From: Seminavis robusta
Taxonomy: Eukaryota; Bacillariophyta; Bacillariophyceae; Naviculales; Naviculaceae
NCBI GenBank assembly: GCA_903772945.1
Contig: CAICTM010000565.1
Span: 1-59,499, forward strand
DNA: 59,499 nucleotides
Direction of reading: 5' to 3'
Shown here: one piece after another, positions 45,901-55,213 of the stretch
Numbering within the stretch: position 1 is the stretch's first letter
How the letters are laid out: every line of letters begins with the position of its first letter
Notes under the pieces: model-generated
Seen by the model: the letters and a program-made list of their open reading frames with translations, nothing else
Told to the model about the DNA's origin: nothing
Databases searched by the model: none
Translations under genes and position numbers: made by a program

Positions 45901-45955
45901 GGAACTCGCTCTGGAAGAAGAGAAAGGCCGTACGGGCCTTGCGAACGTGGACCAT
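39944..45955 (-). CDS. ISWI-type chromatin remodelling ATPase with N-terminal HMG box
   Basis: Sixteen exons: 45955-45848, 45639-44878, 44735-44343, 44235-44165, 44087-43908, 43821-43800, 43717-43679, 43590-43462, 43375-43199, 43115-42971, 42823-42761, 42660-42608, 42514-42161, 42059-41742, 41663-41373 and 41278-39944, joining to 1,479 residues. Exons 1-2 begin with an HMG-box-like segment ([12 protein letters not shown]...[30 protein letters not shown]), followed by a charged helix. The Snf2 ATPase has DEMGLGK (Lys 290), DEAH (about 416-419), [44 protein letters not shown] and [17 protein letters not shown] and SLIDE regions follow ([32 protein letters not shown]). After SLIDE comes an unusual 250-residue extension with a CGVCVYC cluster, a basic linker and a conserved-looking domain ([13 protein letters not shown]...). 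It slides nucleosomes. Intron 11 starts with GC. Confidence 0.93.
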
Positions 45956-46627
45956 GGTGGGCTTGTCTTCTCTACTAGCAACTAGGTCTCCTCTCTACTA
46001 TCGATAGTGTAGAGCAATGTTTGGATCTTCCGATGACAGGGATCGCTCAATCAAATAATGGTGATCCGATCGATCGAGCGCTTGGAGTTCCACGGTGGTA
46101 GAAAATGGTCAACGGCTGCGGCGACACCTACTGTCTCCAATGGGTCCTCTTTTGGCTCTCTCCTATATCAGCAACAACAACAGCAATAGCAACTGCCACA
46201 ACTACAACAATGGCAACAACAATGAGAGTGAGGAGTGTGGACTCTTCCCTTGGTGAGTGAGTAAGACTCAGTCGGTACGATTGATTGCTTGATTGCTTCG
46301 ATTGGGATCGCTGCTGTTTTTGGTATCTGCTGCTGCTGCTCTCCCCCGAGAAGGTTGATTGTTGCCTGCTTGCCTGGCCTCGTTAACCCCGAAGCTCTTC
46401 GCCTTGTGTTCGAGCCTTCGATCGACCTTTGCCCTCCTCGCAAAACGATCGAGTGAACCAATTGGCTAATTTTTTCGACTTTACCGTACCTTAAAATCAC
46501 GAACCCTATCAGACTTGTGACAACCTAGTAGCTAGCTTCGCTTCCCACACCTCCTCACATCACCCACCACACAACCTCTGCAAAGATCCACACATCCACA
46601 CGGTACATACCACTGTAGCAAATCACC
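45956..46627. other. Divergent promoter region, ISWI / PhyH
   Basis: The two genes diverge and share about 670 bases. The central part carries CAACAACAACAGCAATAGC and GCTGCTGCTGCT trinucleotide runs. No gene or RNA is seen. Confidence 0.45.
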
Positions 46628-48340
46628 ATGGCCGACTGTTGGGACGCCTTTGGCAGCGATGACGACGACGAGAGCGACAATACTGAAGATCCTGCTGCAG
46701 GCACGCTGGCGGATTCTACTACCCCTCAAGATTTGAAAGCTGCCTCGGAAATCTCCTTGTATCTGGTCAAGACCTTTCTCCATGCCAATTCTCAGATTTC
46801 CGTGGCGCAGAGACGGGTTGGCCTGGTGCAACTACCGGTATTATCCGACAACCAAGACAATGAGACTAATGACATTCAAGTCCAGGTTTGGCAAGATGCC
46901 TTGAAAGAACGGGGATTCTCTCCTGTTTCCGTGCTGAAATTCTCCATTGAGAAGGCATCTCCCTTTACTGATAGTAGCGTTGATCCAATACTACATGATG
47001 CCCTGATTGTACTATCCGGAGACACTACCTTTGACCAATCCACAGTATGGGAACACCAAAAAATCTACAGATCTCTTGTCAAGGGTGGAATCTTGTTGTT
47101 GGTTGTCTCTACTACTGGCATTGAGAATGAGCAACAAACAGCTCCTGATCCCGCCAAGTGGATGGCGTCGTCAGCCGATGGAATTATTGGACTCGACAAT
47201 GGCAGCAGTAGCAGCAATAGTGATCCAGTTAAGGTCTATACAGACGACAATCGACAAATACTGGCGCTTCAAAAACGACTCTGCCGCATCCAAGAGAAAT
47301 CGTGTCGGTGGCTGTCGTCCAAACATTCCGTGGCGCACGAACGGACCAGGGCGCTCGAGGCTACCATTCCTGTAACAGCCCACGAGTGTCACACCAGCCA
47401 ACTTACTTCGCTCTCCATGGAACGAGCCGTACAACGAATGCAACAATATGGATATTGTATTCTACCATCTCTTTTAAATGCCACGGAATGCCTACAATGG
47501 GGTCATGCCGTGCTGACGGATCTTCATCAAGCCTCCCAACTGCTGTTACAGCAAGAAGGGGTGGATATTTATCATCCTCATTCTTCTCAAAAGGATCCTC
47601 AGTCCTATCGAGAACTCTCCATGAGAGAAGATCTGCGCATGGATCTGAGAGATGGTCCCCAGCTACAGAAACTACGCGGCGGAAACAATAAACCCATTGT
47701 GGTCAAAGCAGCCAATAATAACAAGGACAATCCTCCAACCACCAACGAAGAAAACCCCTTTTTTCGAAGACACCCGAGCATTTTGGAAATTGTCCAACGC
47801 ACCATGAACCCTCAAAAGGGGACACTGTACAAGGGGAACTTTGGGCGACACAACTTTGAAGGCAGTGGCCCCGACGGGAGCTACCAAGACATGCGATTGT
47901 CGGCCATTGGGGGCATTGTCAGCTTGCCCGGAAGTGCCGATCAAGCATTGCATGCCGATGCCCCGCACCTCTTTGAAACCATGACGCTTCCGGCGCACTA
48001 CATTAATGCCTTTACCATGGGATGTAGTGGGGAGGACGAGTTGGTGGGATGTACCGCCTTTGTGCACGGATCGCATCAGATCGAATTCACGGCACGGTAC
48101 ATGGCAGACGAAGAAGAAGACAACAACAATCAAGTCTTTGACTTTTTGGTGCGACCTCAATTGGAATTGGGAGATGTCGTGTTGTTTGATTGTCGAACCC
48201 TACATTTTGGGCTCGGCAACCAATCCCAATCTGTGGAACGGCCTCTCTTGTACTGCAACATGACGCATGCCTGGTTTCACGACCCCAAGAATTGGGACAA
48301 TCATCATCCCATCTTTCCAAGTAGTGATGACTACCAGTAA
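46628..48340 (+). CDS. PhyH-family Fe(II)/2-oxoglutarate dioxygenase-like protein
   Basis: Single exon, 570 residues, with a good start context (ACCATGGCC). The C-terminal 300 residues have the phytanoyl-CoA dioxygenase layout: MQQYGYCILPSLLNATEC at the start of the jelly-roll, the iron ligand motif H-x-D in DQALHADAPHLFE, the distal iron His in DVVLFDCRTLHFGLGN and the 2-oxoglutarate-binding Arg in ERPLLYCNMTHAWFHD. Such enzymes hydroxylate diverse lipids and small molecules; the substrate is unknown. The N-terminal 260 residues (acidic DDDDESDN stretch, then a mixed alpha/beta region with ISVAQRRVGLVQLP and HDALIVLSGDTTF) are not recognised and may be a separate, Rossmann-like domain. There is no targeting signal, so the protein is probably cytosolic or nuclear. 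Confidence 0.83.
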   Translation: MADCWDAFGSDDDDESDNTEDPAAGTLADSTTPQDLKAASEISLYLVKTFLHANSQISVAQRRVGLVQLPVLSDNQDNETNDIQVQVWQDALKERGFSPVSVLKFSIEKASPFTDSSVDPILHDALIVLSGDTTFDQSTVWEHQKIYRSLVKGGILLLVVSTTGIENEQQTAPDPAKWMASSADGIIGLDNGSSSSNSDPVKVYTDDNRQILALQKRLCRIQEKSCRWLSSKHSVAHERTRALEATIPVTAHECHTSQLTSLSMERAVQRMQQYGYCILPSLLNATECLQWGHAVLTDLHQASQLLLQQEGVDIYHPHSSQKDPQSYRELSMREDLRMDLRDGPQLQKLRGGNNKPIVVKAANNNKDNPPTTNEENPFFRRHPSILEIVQRTMNPQKGTLYKGNFGRHNFEGSGPDGSYQDMRLSAIGGIVSLPGSADQALHADAPHLFETMTLPAHYINAFTMGCSGEDELVGCTAFVHGSHQIEFTARYMADEEEDNNNQVFDFLVRPQLELGDVVLFDCRTLHFGLGNQSQSVERPLLYCNMTHAWFHDPKNWDNHHPIFPSSDDYQ

Positions 48341-48707
48341 CTAACTAGCTAGTTTATCCCCGGAGAGTGCCTCTTCAGCGATCGCTTCGTTGCAGGCCAA
48401 GTTTCCAGGTTGCGACTTGCTTGACCTACGAAGGAACAAGCTTTATGTTTCTGTTCTCGCCAGGCTAGCCAATAGCGAGCACTAAACTATCCTACCGTAA
48501 CTCGACTGGTTACGCTGTAGTATTTGATCTAAAGTTTCAACCTTGTTGCTCTTTAGTAGGCAAGGGGGTTCAGAGTAGGGAAGTTATTGTTGCTCATTGA
48601 TTCCCCAAAGCTTCCTCGACATCAAACTCTGCTTTATCTCCAACAAGCGTCCCGCCTTCACCTCCGACAGCTCCCTCAGTTTCCAAAGTGGATTAAAGTT
48701 CGTTCAC
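48341..48707. other. Convergent intergenic region
   Basis: 3' regions of the dioxygenase and plastid protein genes. It starts with CTAACTAGCTAGTT. No gene is supported. Confidence 0.4.
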
Positions 48708-49553
48708 TCATGATTCCTCTTTTGCAGCTTCATCATCATTTTCGGGCTCCACCACTACCTCTGTGGCTTGTTCCTCCTCCTGGGCTTCTGTTGCTGTTGT
48801 GACCACAACGATTTTGTCCAAGTCTACAGCTGTTCCAAGGACAACCAGTTCATCTAAAGCGTAGAGAGCCTTGTGCTCTAGGAGGTCAAACTGGAGTTTG
48901 CCAAACACTTGGATGACACGCCTTGCTCCAAGGAAAACTTCCTGTTGAACCCGAAGGGGTGAGTCCGATCCATCAAACGTTTGTTTGATCTTGAGTCGAC
49001 TATTGCGCAACGCTTCTTTGATATCTCCTTCGCCACCGGTAGTCGCACCCATCTCAACAAGCTCATTCGCAAGATCATTGACACGTCCCTCCATAATGTC
49101 CTTGGTGTCCTTTTGATTGCTGGTAATAACAGAAACGTCCCAATGACCCCCCACGAGGGTCAGCACATCGAGGGCGATGCGGTTGATGATTTCATCTGTT
49201 TCTTTTTGGATTGCCTGTTCCAAGTTTTCTTCCAAGGTAACAAGCCGGTCGGTTGCTTTGGCCTTGATTTCCTCGGCCTTGGCTTTGGCTATGGCATTGA
49301 TTTCCTCGCTCTTGTCTTTGATTTGTTTTTCCAACTTTCTGTTTCGGCGGAAAATGCGTCCAAACCAACCTTGTTTTGGTCCTTCCTCTACTACGGATGA
49401 TGACTCGTCCCCAGAGGATGATGCACGTAAGGGGGAAGTTTGCTGAAGAGTAGTTACAAAGCTTGGTCTGGGTTGCATAAAGTTGGAAGTGGGGAAAGCC
49501 TGCACACAGTAAAGTGTAAGGAATGCCGTAGCAAAGGCAGAAGAGAGCTTCAT
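48708..49553 (-). CDS. Plastid-targeted coiled-coil protein, unrecognised
   Basis: Single exon, 281 residues. The N-terminal signal peptide MKLSSAFATAFLTLYCVQAFPTS ends in QAFPT, an ASAF-like plastid cleavage motif, followed by a Ser/Pro-rich transit segment. The mature protein begins with GWFGRIFRRNRKLEKQIKDKSEEINAIAKAKAEEIKAKA, a basic patch leading into a long heptad-like helix. A mixed alpha/beta region follows (IALDVLTLVGGHWDVSVITSNQKD, RVQQEVFLGARRVIQVFGKLQFDLLEHKALYALDELVVLG), and the tail is an acidic low-complexity run. No membrane helix is seen after the presequence, so a stromal or membrane-peripheral protein is inferred. I cannot assign a family. Confidence 0.78.
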   Translation of the reverse strand: MKLSSAFATAFLTLYCVQAFPTSNFMQPRPSFVTTLQQTSPLRASSSGDESSSVVEEGPKQGWFGRIFRRNRKLEKQIKDKSEEINAIAKAKAEEIKAKATDRLVTLEENLEQAIQKETDEIINRIALDVLTLVGGHWDVSVITSNQKDTKDIMEGRVNDLANELVEMGATTGGEGDIKEALRNSRLKIKQTFDGSDSPLRVQQEVFLGARRVIQVFGKLQFDLLEHKALYALDELVVLGTAVDLDKIVVVTTATEAQEEEQATEVVVEPENDDEAAKEES

Positions 49554-49925
49554 GTTGACAATAGATTTTGTTTTGTTGTGGTTTTTGGTTCTGTTTTGTG
49601 TGAGTTGTCTTCTTTGGATTGTGAGCTCTGGAGGCTTGATGAAGGTGCCAAACAGATATTAGTAGATCAGCTAGTAGCAGATCCATTATTTGTGTATTAG
49701 TAGATCTGGGCTGAAGTCGCAGGAAGGGTCAGGTGCAACGTTGTGCCGTGACCCCAAAGCCTGCGTGATGGTGGGGATGGGTACACATGTAGCTCTCTTG
49801 CACCTCCGTGCTTTATTACAAGAGGAGTTCGAGGAGCCAATCCTGGAAGTCCAACCACAAACAGCCACATTCCATAGCATAGCAACGAAAAAGCTGTAAA
49901 TCCGGACATCACCGTGCACCGGGTC
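49554..49925. other. Flank left of the transposon
   Basis: Promoter side of the minus-strand plastid gene and the original host DNA into which the transposon inserted. No gene is supported. Confidence 0.4.
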
Positions 49926-49942
49926 ATATCCATGGTCACGTT
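49926..49942 (+). repeat. Left transposon end: ATAT plus 13-bp TIR
   Basis: ATATCCATGGTCACGTT is the exact reverse complement of 55844-55860. The terminal CCATGG is itself a palindrome. Confidence 0.88.
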
Positions 49943-50170
49943 GTAGCTAAGGTTAGAGTTATGAATCCCGCTGACGGATTTCGAGGGATGATGACTCCCT
50001 TTTTCGTTTGATGGATCCCTTCAGAGGCAGTTGGCTTTCTCGATGGCCCTCTGGCTATGGGAAACCATCCAGAAGGCCCACTACGTCTACCAGGCACTAT
50101 CAAACTAACTAATAGACACTCGTGACTTGTGTATTAGGCTGTTACAGCACAACGAACCGTATAGAGAGGA

Positions 50171-50331
50171 CGATCGGCCGATAGGAGCGATCGGCCGATA
50201 GGAACGACCGAAGATGGCCGTCAATTCGAGATTTTGGCCAAGAGGAACATTCCTAGGCTTACCAGGGAAGCAGGAGCCATGGCCGAAGCTATCGAAAACC
50301 GGAAAACGGGAGCCATTGCATGATCGGCCGA
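50171..50331 (+). repeat. Subterminal TCGGCCGA repeats
   Basis: CGATCGGCCGATAGGA occurs twice in tandem at 17-bp period (50171-50186, 50188-50203). The core TCGGCCGA, an 8-bp palindrome, returns at 50324-50331, just before the transposase ATG at 50368. A related AGGCCGATA lies near the right end (about 55,728). These could be transposase-binding or promoter elements. Confidence 0.6.
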
Positions 50332-50367
50332 AGCTAGTAAGAACAACACCCACAACACGCAGCCATC

Positions 50368-53300
50368 ATGGCGGAGACTGAGTCTGATTGCGATTCCGTC
50401 GCACCGTCGGTCACGACGGAGCCTGAGCCGGACACCCTGGAAGACTTTTTTGAAGAGGCTGATCTCCATTGGTTGTCAGCTGATCAGGTGCGAGAAATGC
50501 ATGAGAAGGACAATCAAGGGAAGGTCCCACCACCGTTGAAAGACTGGACGGAAGTGGACCCAAAAGAGACCAAGTTCCATGTCACCGTGGGCAAGGCGAG
50601 AAGAGTGCTTTGGCATCAATTCAAGCAAGAGCATGGTCTCTTCAAGAGCAACATTGGCAAGATAAAGGAGAAGCTGAATGCCACGACAGAAAAGATGGCG
50701 GCCTACAAGTTTCTATTTGGTCAAGACAGTCGGATTGGAGTTCTATTCCAAACCAAACTAGAGCTCTCGAAACAAGAGTATCTGCATTTCATGGTCACCT
50801 TTCTGAAGTCTTGCCAGTACAAAATGCCTGTTGCTGCTTTGCATCGCTCTATCGACAAATTTGATTTGATGCCTTCGCAGCAATACAACACGATCTGGTC
50901 CAGACTTTCTACTCTACCAAGGAATGCTCGGGGAGAATCGTTTTGGCAGGAGCTAGAAACGATCATCAATGATTATTTGATGGAGCTCTTCATTGGACCA
51001 AACGATGATGAGGAAACTGAAGCCCTTCGCTTGGTGATGCCCTGGTTGCTTGGTTTAGACGATGACAAATTGCATTTCAACTACAGTGCAATCACGGACA
51101 CCGACGGGTTAAAAAGAGATCACCATGCACAAGACAACCGGCGAGGCTTCACCGCTCACACCTGCTGTCATTCGGCCACTTGTGTTCCGATTCAGGTTGC
51201 CTTTCAGCGAGAAGGAGAGACGGTCGTAGAGTGTACAAGGCGACTCATCAACGATCTTTTTGGAAAGCACACCGGCAAGTTGGTTCGACTATCGAATGTG
51301 ACCTTCTTCATGGACCGAGGGTATTGGAATGCGAAGGTCATGTTTGAGCTGCTCGAGAAAGGAGCCGACATTCACGGCACAGTCAGGCGGATGGATTGGG
51401 TGCCCTACACATTTGTTAAGGGTGAGAAGGAAGATACCACAAAGCCGCAGCAGGTTGATGCTGAGGCGGAGTTTCCAAACAAGCCAAAGAAAGTCAACAT
51501 GAGAGGATACAAAGATACCTATCACATGGGCCTCAAATGGAAGGGAACGGAAGCACAACGGAAGCTTGATCTATTTGCCTATCGGAGTGGAACTGGAACT
51601 GCTGTTGCTATGATCGCCTCTTCGATCTACAGGAGGGACCACTACGATTTTACTCCGGCAAGCGAAGCGGACCACCGTTGGTACTACGACAAAGAGATGG
51701 ATCCACTTGACCGAAAGAAAAAGGCCATGAAGTTGCTTGTAGGTGATCCTGATGAGTCCCATGCTACAACGCTGTTCGACAAGCTGGAGCCAAGGACATG
51801 CACTCAAGGCACTGCCGATTGGTTTGTTGATCGACAGTTTTCCGGCACGTCCAGCACCATTTGTTCCCTTATTCTTGAGATTGCTCCTCTCATGGAGATG
51901 GACGAAGATGATCTTGACTTGTGGATGGCTTTTGAAACCGTCCTCGAGTATGCTGGAGTTGACAAGAGCGTCCTTGGGAGTGCGGTCCGTAAAAGAGAAG
52001 AAGAGGAAGCTAGAGCTGCTGAAGAAGCCGCCATTGCTGCAGCCGAAGCCGCCGTCGCCGCAGAAGATTCAATTGACGGCAATGACAGCGACAGATCCAA
52101 TGATATCTTTCCTGCAGACAAACCCGTTCGAGTTCAAGCCCAAGAATGGATCGACAAGCTTGTTGATCTGGCAAATGGTGATGCGGATGCTGCGTTTAAA
52201 GAGTGTGCCCTGAAGGACAAAGCAACAGCTAAGGATAAGATTGATTTGCTCTGTTGGATGCAGTCACTACTCAAGAAGACGAACTTCAAGGAAACAGGGC
52301 TCATTGCGACGAAGAAATTCTTTCAAGACTGGCTGTCAAAGCCGAAGAAAAGACGGCTGTTTGAGCCTCTTACCGTTGCCCAATTGAAGACTATTGCTTC
52401 TGACAAAGGAATTGCTGTGAAAGGCAAGAAGTTTGATGAACTAGTCAAGCCTGCAAGTGAACAGAGACAGAAGCCGCAAAAGAAGAACGCTTCACTTGAA
52501 CCGAGTGAGCTGGATGCGATGGCCCCCTTCAAGCGACTGTTGACACAATCATTCATTCGGCCACAGAATGATATCGATCGGGGTGCCGCTGCTATTGGTC
52601 ATCGCAATGAAGAGCCGTTTTTGAAGGCCTTCTTTGACGAATGCAAGAAGCAAGGGGACAATCAAGCTTACTCATTCTCCGCACTCAAACCAACAGCCAT
52701 CTATCGAGTGGGTTTGATGCGGAAGAAAGGAAGCAGATTCGCAAAGGCGAGTTTGGATGCAGTGGCTTTCATGAAAGACGACTATGATGATGAAGTCTTC
52801 CTCCCAGTCGAGGTGAAAAGCAGAGTAGCACAGTCAACAATGACAGAGGCCGCCGATCGAATTGAGGATGTAGTTGGTGTCGAAGAGTATAATCGAACTT
52901 CAAAGTACCTTGTCAGCGCCTCATCAAGCGACCCTCTCTTCAGGCTGCTTCTGCACGATGAAAACAACCCAAGACGGGAACAGCATGAGTCGTTCCAGCT
53001 GTTGCATGGAGCATTTGTCTCCGGGACGTCACGAGGACTGCTTCTGGTCGGCTCTGAGAATCGTCTAATGTATGGAGTTGATGTAACTTTTGATGAGGCT
53101 CTCTTGGACGCCTACACGGAACTAATGAATCACTTCTACCTCTCCTACTTGAAGCCGTTCTACGAATACTCCACAACAGAGCTGAACGAAAGGCTCGGTC
53201 CTACTATTGGTCACGCAATAAATGAGGTCAACCATCTTGACGAGCACTCATTCTGGACGAACTATGGCGTTTGGAGAGCGCTCAATGTTGATGCTGAAAT

Positions 53301-54192
53301 CAGTCAAGGAATATCTTTCCCGCTCCCGCCGGCAGCACGGTGCATTCCTTTCCAGAACGCCTACTGGAACGCAATGAAAGGTCCTTCTGATACCACAACA
53401 AAGCTGATTGACAACGTCGAAGAGAAGCTTGGCATCCGCACACCTCGAAACATTGCAACGGCTCGTCTTCTAACTATTGGTGGAGTTGCATTTCACAGGA
53501 CAAACCAAATGATCAAGACGAAGCTCTCCAAGCACAGCACCATATTCAATGCTAGACACGCTGCCAACAACAGAGTCGACATGTCACGAAGCATTGACAT
53601 GCTCATTCGTTGCATGGAGCAGGAACGGACAGGAGCTAGTGCTGCTGCGACTGCTTCCAACGGCAACACTCGTCCTCTCATTGTTGTTCCGGAAACGCCT
53701 CCCCAACGATTCCGACGAGGGTACAAGGAGTCCGCAAAGCTTGGATGGGCCGACAGTTTGCAGGCTGGCTACACCCCCTGCCGAGGACGAGCTCTCAATG
53801 AGCTCCACCAAGAGCGAGAGAGAGCTTGCGATGGACGAGTGCTGATGATCCGAGTTGCCGATCCGAATGCTGCTACGAAAGGAAAGAAGGTTGATGCCCG
53901 CAAGCCTTGTCGCCTCTGCAAACAGAACACCGCCTTCTATTGCTCGGGCTGCAAGAACTTCCTTTGTGCCGGAGTATCAATGACGGAGAAGAAAGCAAAA
54001 GCAATCGCTGCGGCCAACGACGGTATCGACCAACCCAAAGAGTTCATTCGTGTCCCCGTAATGACGAAAGACGGTGAATGGTCCCATTTCTTTGCGGCAA
54101 ACAGCTGCTATTTGGTGCAGCATAAAGACGCGTTCGATAGCAAAGAGTGGGGATACGATGGCAACGACAGTGACGGTGCCGCCGAAGAGTGA
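50368..54192 (+). CDS. Transposase-nuclease: DDE-like region, PD-(D/E)XK centre, Cys cluster
   Basis: Uninterrupted 1,274-residue frame from the ATG at 50368. Residues 1-210 are helical and charged. Residues about 225-430 look like a DDE/RNase H-fold transposase core: WLLGLDDDKLHF (Asp 231-233) and FFMDRGYWNAKVMFELLEKG (Asp 316) offer the first two acidic positions. The third is not certain. An Ala/Glu-rich helical linker follows (about 545-572). Residues about 735-830 resemble a YqaJ-like PD-(D/E)XK nuclease: GHRNEEPFLKAFF (Glu 748/749), SLDAVAF (Asp 797) and VEVKSR (Glu 815, Lys 817). The C-terminus has C1181-x2-C1184-x7-C1192-x2-C1195-x4-C1200, a zinc-binding pattern like that closing piggyBac transposases. 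It lies inside the inverted repeats of the element. Fold assignments are by motif only. Confidence 0.78.
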   Translation: MAETESDCDSVAPSVTTEPEPDTLEDFFEEADLHWLSADQVREMHEKDNQGKVPPPLKDWTEVDPKETKFHVTVGKARRVLWHQFKQEHGLFKSNIGKIKEKLNATTEKMAAYKFLFGQDSRIGVLFQTKLELSKQEYLHFMVTFLKSCQYKMPVAALHRSIDKFDLMPSQQYNTIWSRLSTLPRNARGESFWQELETIINDYLMELFIGPNDDEETEALRLVMPWLLGLDDDKLHFNYSAITDTDGLKRDHHAQDNRRGFTAHTCCHSATCVPIQVAFQREGETVVECTRRLINDLFGKHTGKLVRLSNVTFFMDRGYWNAKVMFELLEKGADIHGTVRRMDWVPYTFVKGEKEDTTKPQQVDAEAEFPNKPKKVNMRGYKDTYHMGLKWKGTEAQRKLDLFAYRSGTGTAVAMIASSIYRRDHYDFTPASEADHRWYYDKEMDPLDRKKKAMKLLVGDPDESHATTLFDKLEPRTCTQGTADWFVDRQFSGTSSTICSLILEIAPLMEMDEDDLDLWMAFETVLEYAGVDKSVLGSAVRKREEEEARAAEEAAIAAAEAAVAAEDSIDGNDSDRSNDIFPADKPVRVQAQEWIDKLVDLANGDADAAFKECALKDKATAKDKIDLLCWMQSLLKKTNFKETGLIATKKFFQDWLSKPKKRRLFEPLTVAQLKTIASDKGIAVKGKKFDELVKPASEQRQKPQKKNASLEPSELDAMAPFKRLLTQSFIRPQNDIDRGAAAIGHRNEEPFLKAFFDECKKQGDNQAYSFSALKPTAIYRVGLMRKKGSRFAKASLDAVAFMKDDYDDEVFLPVEVKSRVAQSTMTEAADRIEDVVGVEEYNRTSKYLVSASSSDPLFRLLLHDENNPRREQHESFQLLHGAFVSGTSRGLLLVGSENRLMYGVDVTFDEALLDAYTELMNHFYLSYLKPFYEYSTTELNERLGPTIGHAINEVNHLDEHSFWTNYGVWRALNVDAEISQGISFPLPPAARCIPFQNAYWNAMKGPSDTTTKLIDNVEEKLGIRTPRNIATARLLTIGGVAFHRTNQMIKTKLSKHSTIFNARHAANNRVDMSRSIDMLIRCMEQERTGASAAATASNGNTRPLIVVPETPPQRFRRGYKESAKLGWADSLQAGYTPCRGRALNELHQERERACDGRVLMIRVADPNAATKGKKVDARKPCRLCKQNTAFYCSGCKNFLCAGVSMTEKKAKAIAAANDGIDQPKEFIRVPVMTKDGEWSHFFAANSCYLVQHKDAFDSKEWGYDGNDSDGAAEE

Positions 54193-54369
54193 GTTGTGCA
54201 GTTGATGCTGAAGAGTAACGGTGCCGCCGAAGAGTGTGAGTTGCCGCGCAAGCTACTGCTATGACGTGCTAGCGAGTTGGCCAATCAATCGTAGTCTTAT
54301 AATGTATTCTATAGTACGATTATCGTTTGTTTGAGATTCGCCTTTCCACTACACGTTCTAGCTAGCTAG

Positions 54370-55197
54370 CTAGCCGGCAAAGTGCTGGGCTTCACCGTTG
54401 GCAAAGATAAGGGCAGCACGGAAGCGCTCGCAAGTTTCAACAGCAGCCGGCATAAGCTCATCGTCACGAGGCAAAGGCACCATCATTGTGACTTCGGTCA
54501 ATCCGTCCAGAGCAACACTGTTAGGGAAACTGATCCTGATGTTGAAAGCTCGCTTGGTTCTGTCATTGCGGCTTCTCTTCTTCGAGCTGTTGACTTTCCA
54601 AAGGCCACGGTTAAGCAAGGAGATGGTGCCACTATGCCTGGTGCTGGTGTTGATGACATTATTGTTGCCATCTCGAAGGATCCTTTTACCATAGTATTCA
54701 ATAAAGAACTCTGCACGACCAACAACCTTGCGAAGACAGATGGAACCTATAACATTGCTTGATCCTGCTGCATTGGTCCAACGGAGGGAGATGTCACCAG
54801 TCAACTTGGAATCATGGCCATCATGGTCTCTCACAGGGAGGGAGTCGACCATGGCAAAGGCTTCCGTGGCAAAAAGATGTAGTCTCCCGTGGCAAAATGA
54901 AAGAAATGGAGCTTCGTAGTTCCAGCCAAAGATCCCATCCTTTGAATGCCTTCGCGCCTTGCATGCATGTGCATGCACGGCAGTCGGCGGCTCATCATTG
55001 GTCGTCGTGTGGCTCATCATTGGTTGGTTGTTGTCGTGTTTTAAATCCCACCAAATCGCATGACAGTCCTTCACAGGAAATCCTGACGCATTGCTCGGAG
55101 TCCACTCTTCCACTCTTCCTCTCTCCATTATCCCAACACTTGACCAACCAACAAGCCTCTCGAGCCTGTAGTAGCGCCGTAGTCGACCAACCATCAT
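54370..55197 (-). CDS. Transposon cargo protein A, unrecognised
   Basis: Frame of 275 codons from the ATG at 55197, inside the element on the strand opposite to the transposase gene. The true start is uncertain. The next gene starts only 16 bases away on the other strand, and later Met codons (residues 59/60 and 115) would leave room for a promoter. The C-terminal 145 residues look like a compact beta-rich domain (GDISLRWTNAAGSSNVIGSICL, AEFFIEYYGKRILRDGNN, TISLLNRGLWKV, FNIRISFPNSVALDGLTEVTMMVPL) ending in a helix (AAVETCERFRAALIFANG). The part before it is His/Asp-rich and may be non-coding. I recognise no family. A helper or host-interaction role in transposition is only a guess from position. 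Confidence 0.55.
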   Translation of the reverse strand: MMVGRLRRYYRLERLVGWSSVGIMERGRVEEWTPSNASGFPVKDCHAIWWDLKHDNNQPMMSHTTTNDEPPTAVHAHACKARRHSKDGIFGWNYEAPFLSFCHGRLHLFATEAFAMVDSLPVRDHDGHDSKLTGDISLRWTNAAGSSNVIGSICLRKVVGRAEFFIEYYGKRILRDGNNNVINTSTRHSGTISLLNRGLWKVNSSKKRSRNDRTKRAFNIRISFPNSVALDGLTEVTMMVPLPRDDELMPAAVETCERFRAALIFANGEAQHFAG

Positions 55198-55213
55198 TCA
55201 ACCATCATTCAAC

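Noticed and set aside
54175..54240. Repeated GGTGCCGCCGAAGAGTG around the transposase stop codon
   Set aside because: Only a local 17-base duplication of the gene end; no sign of function.
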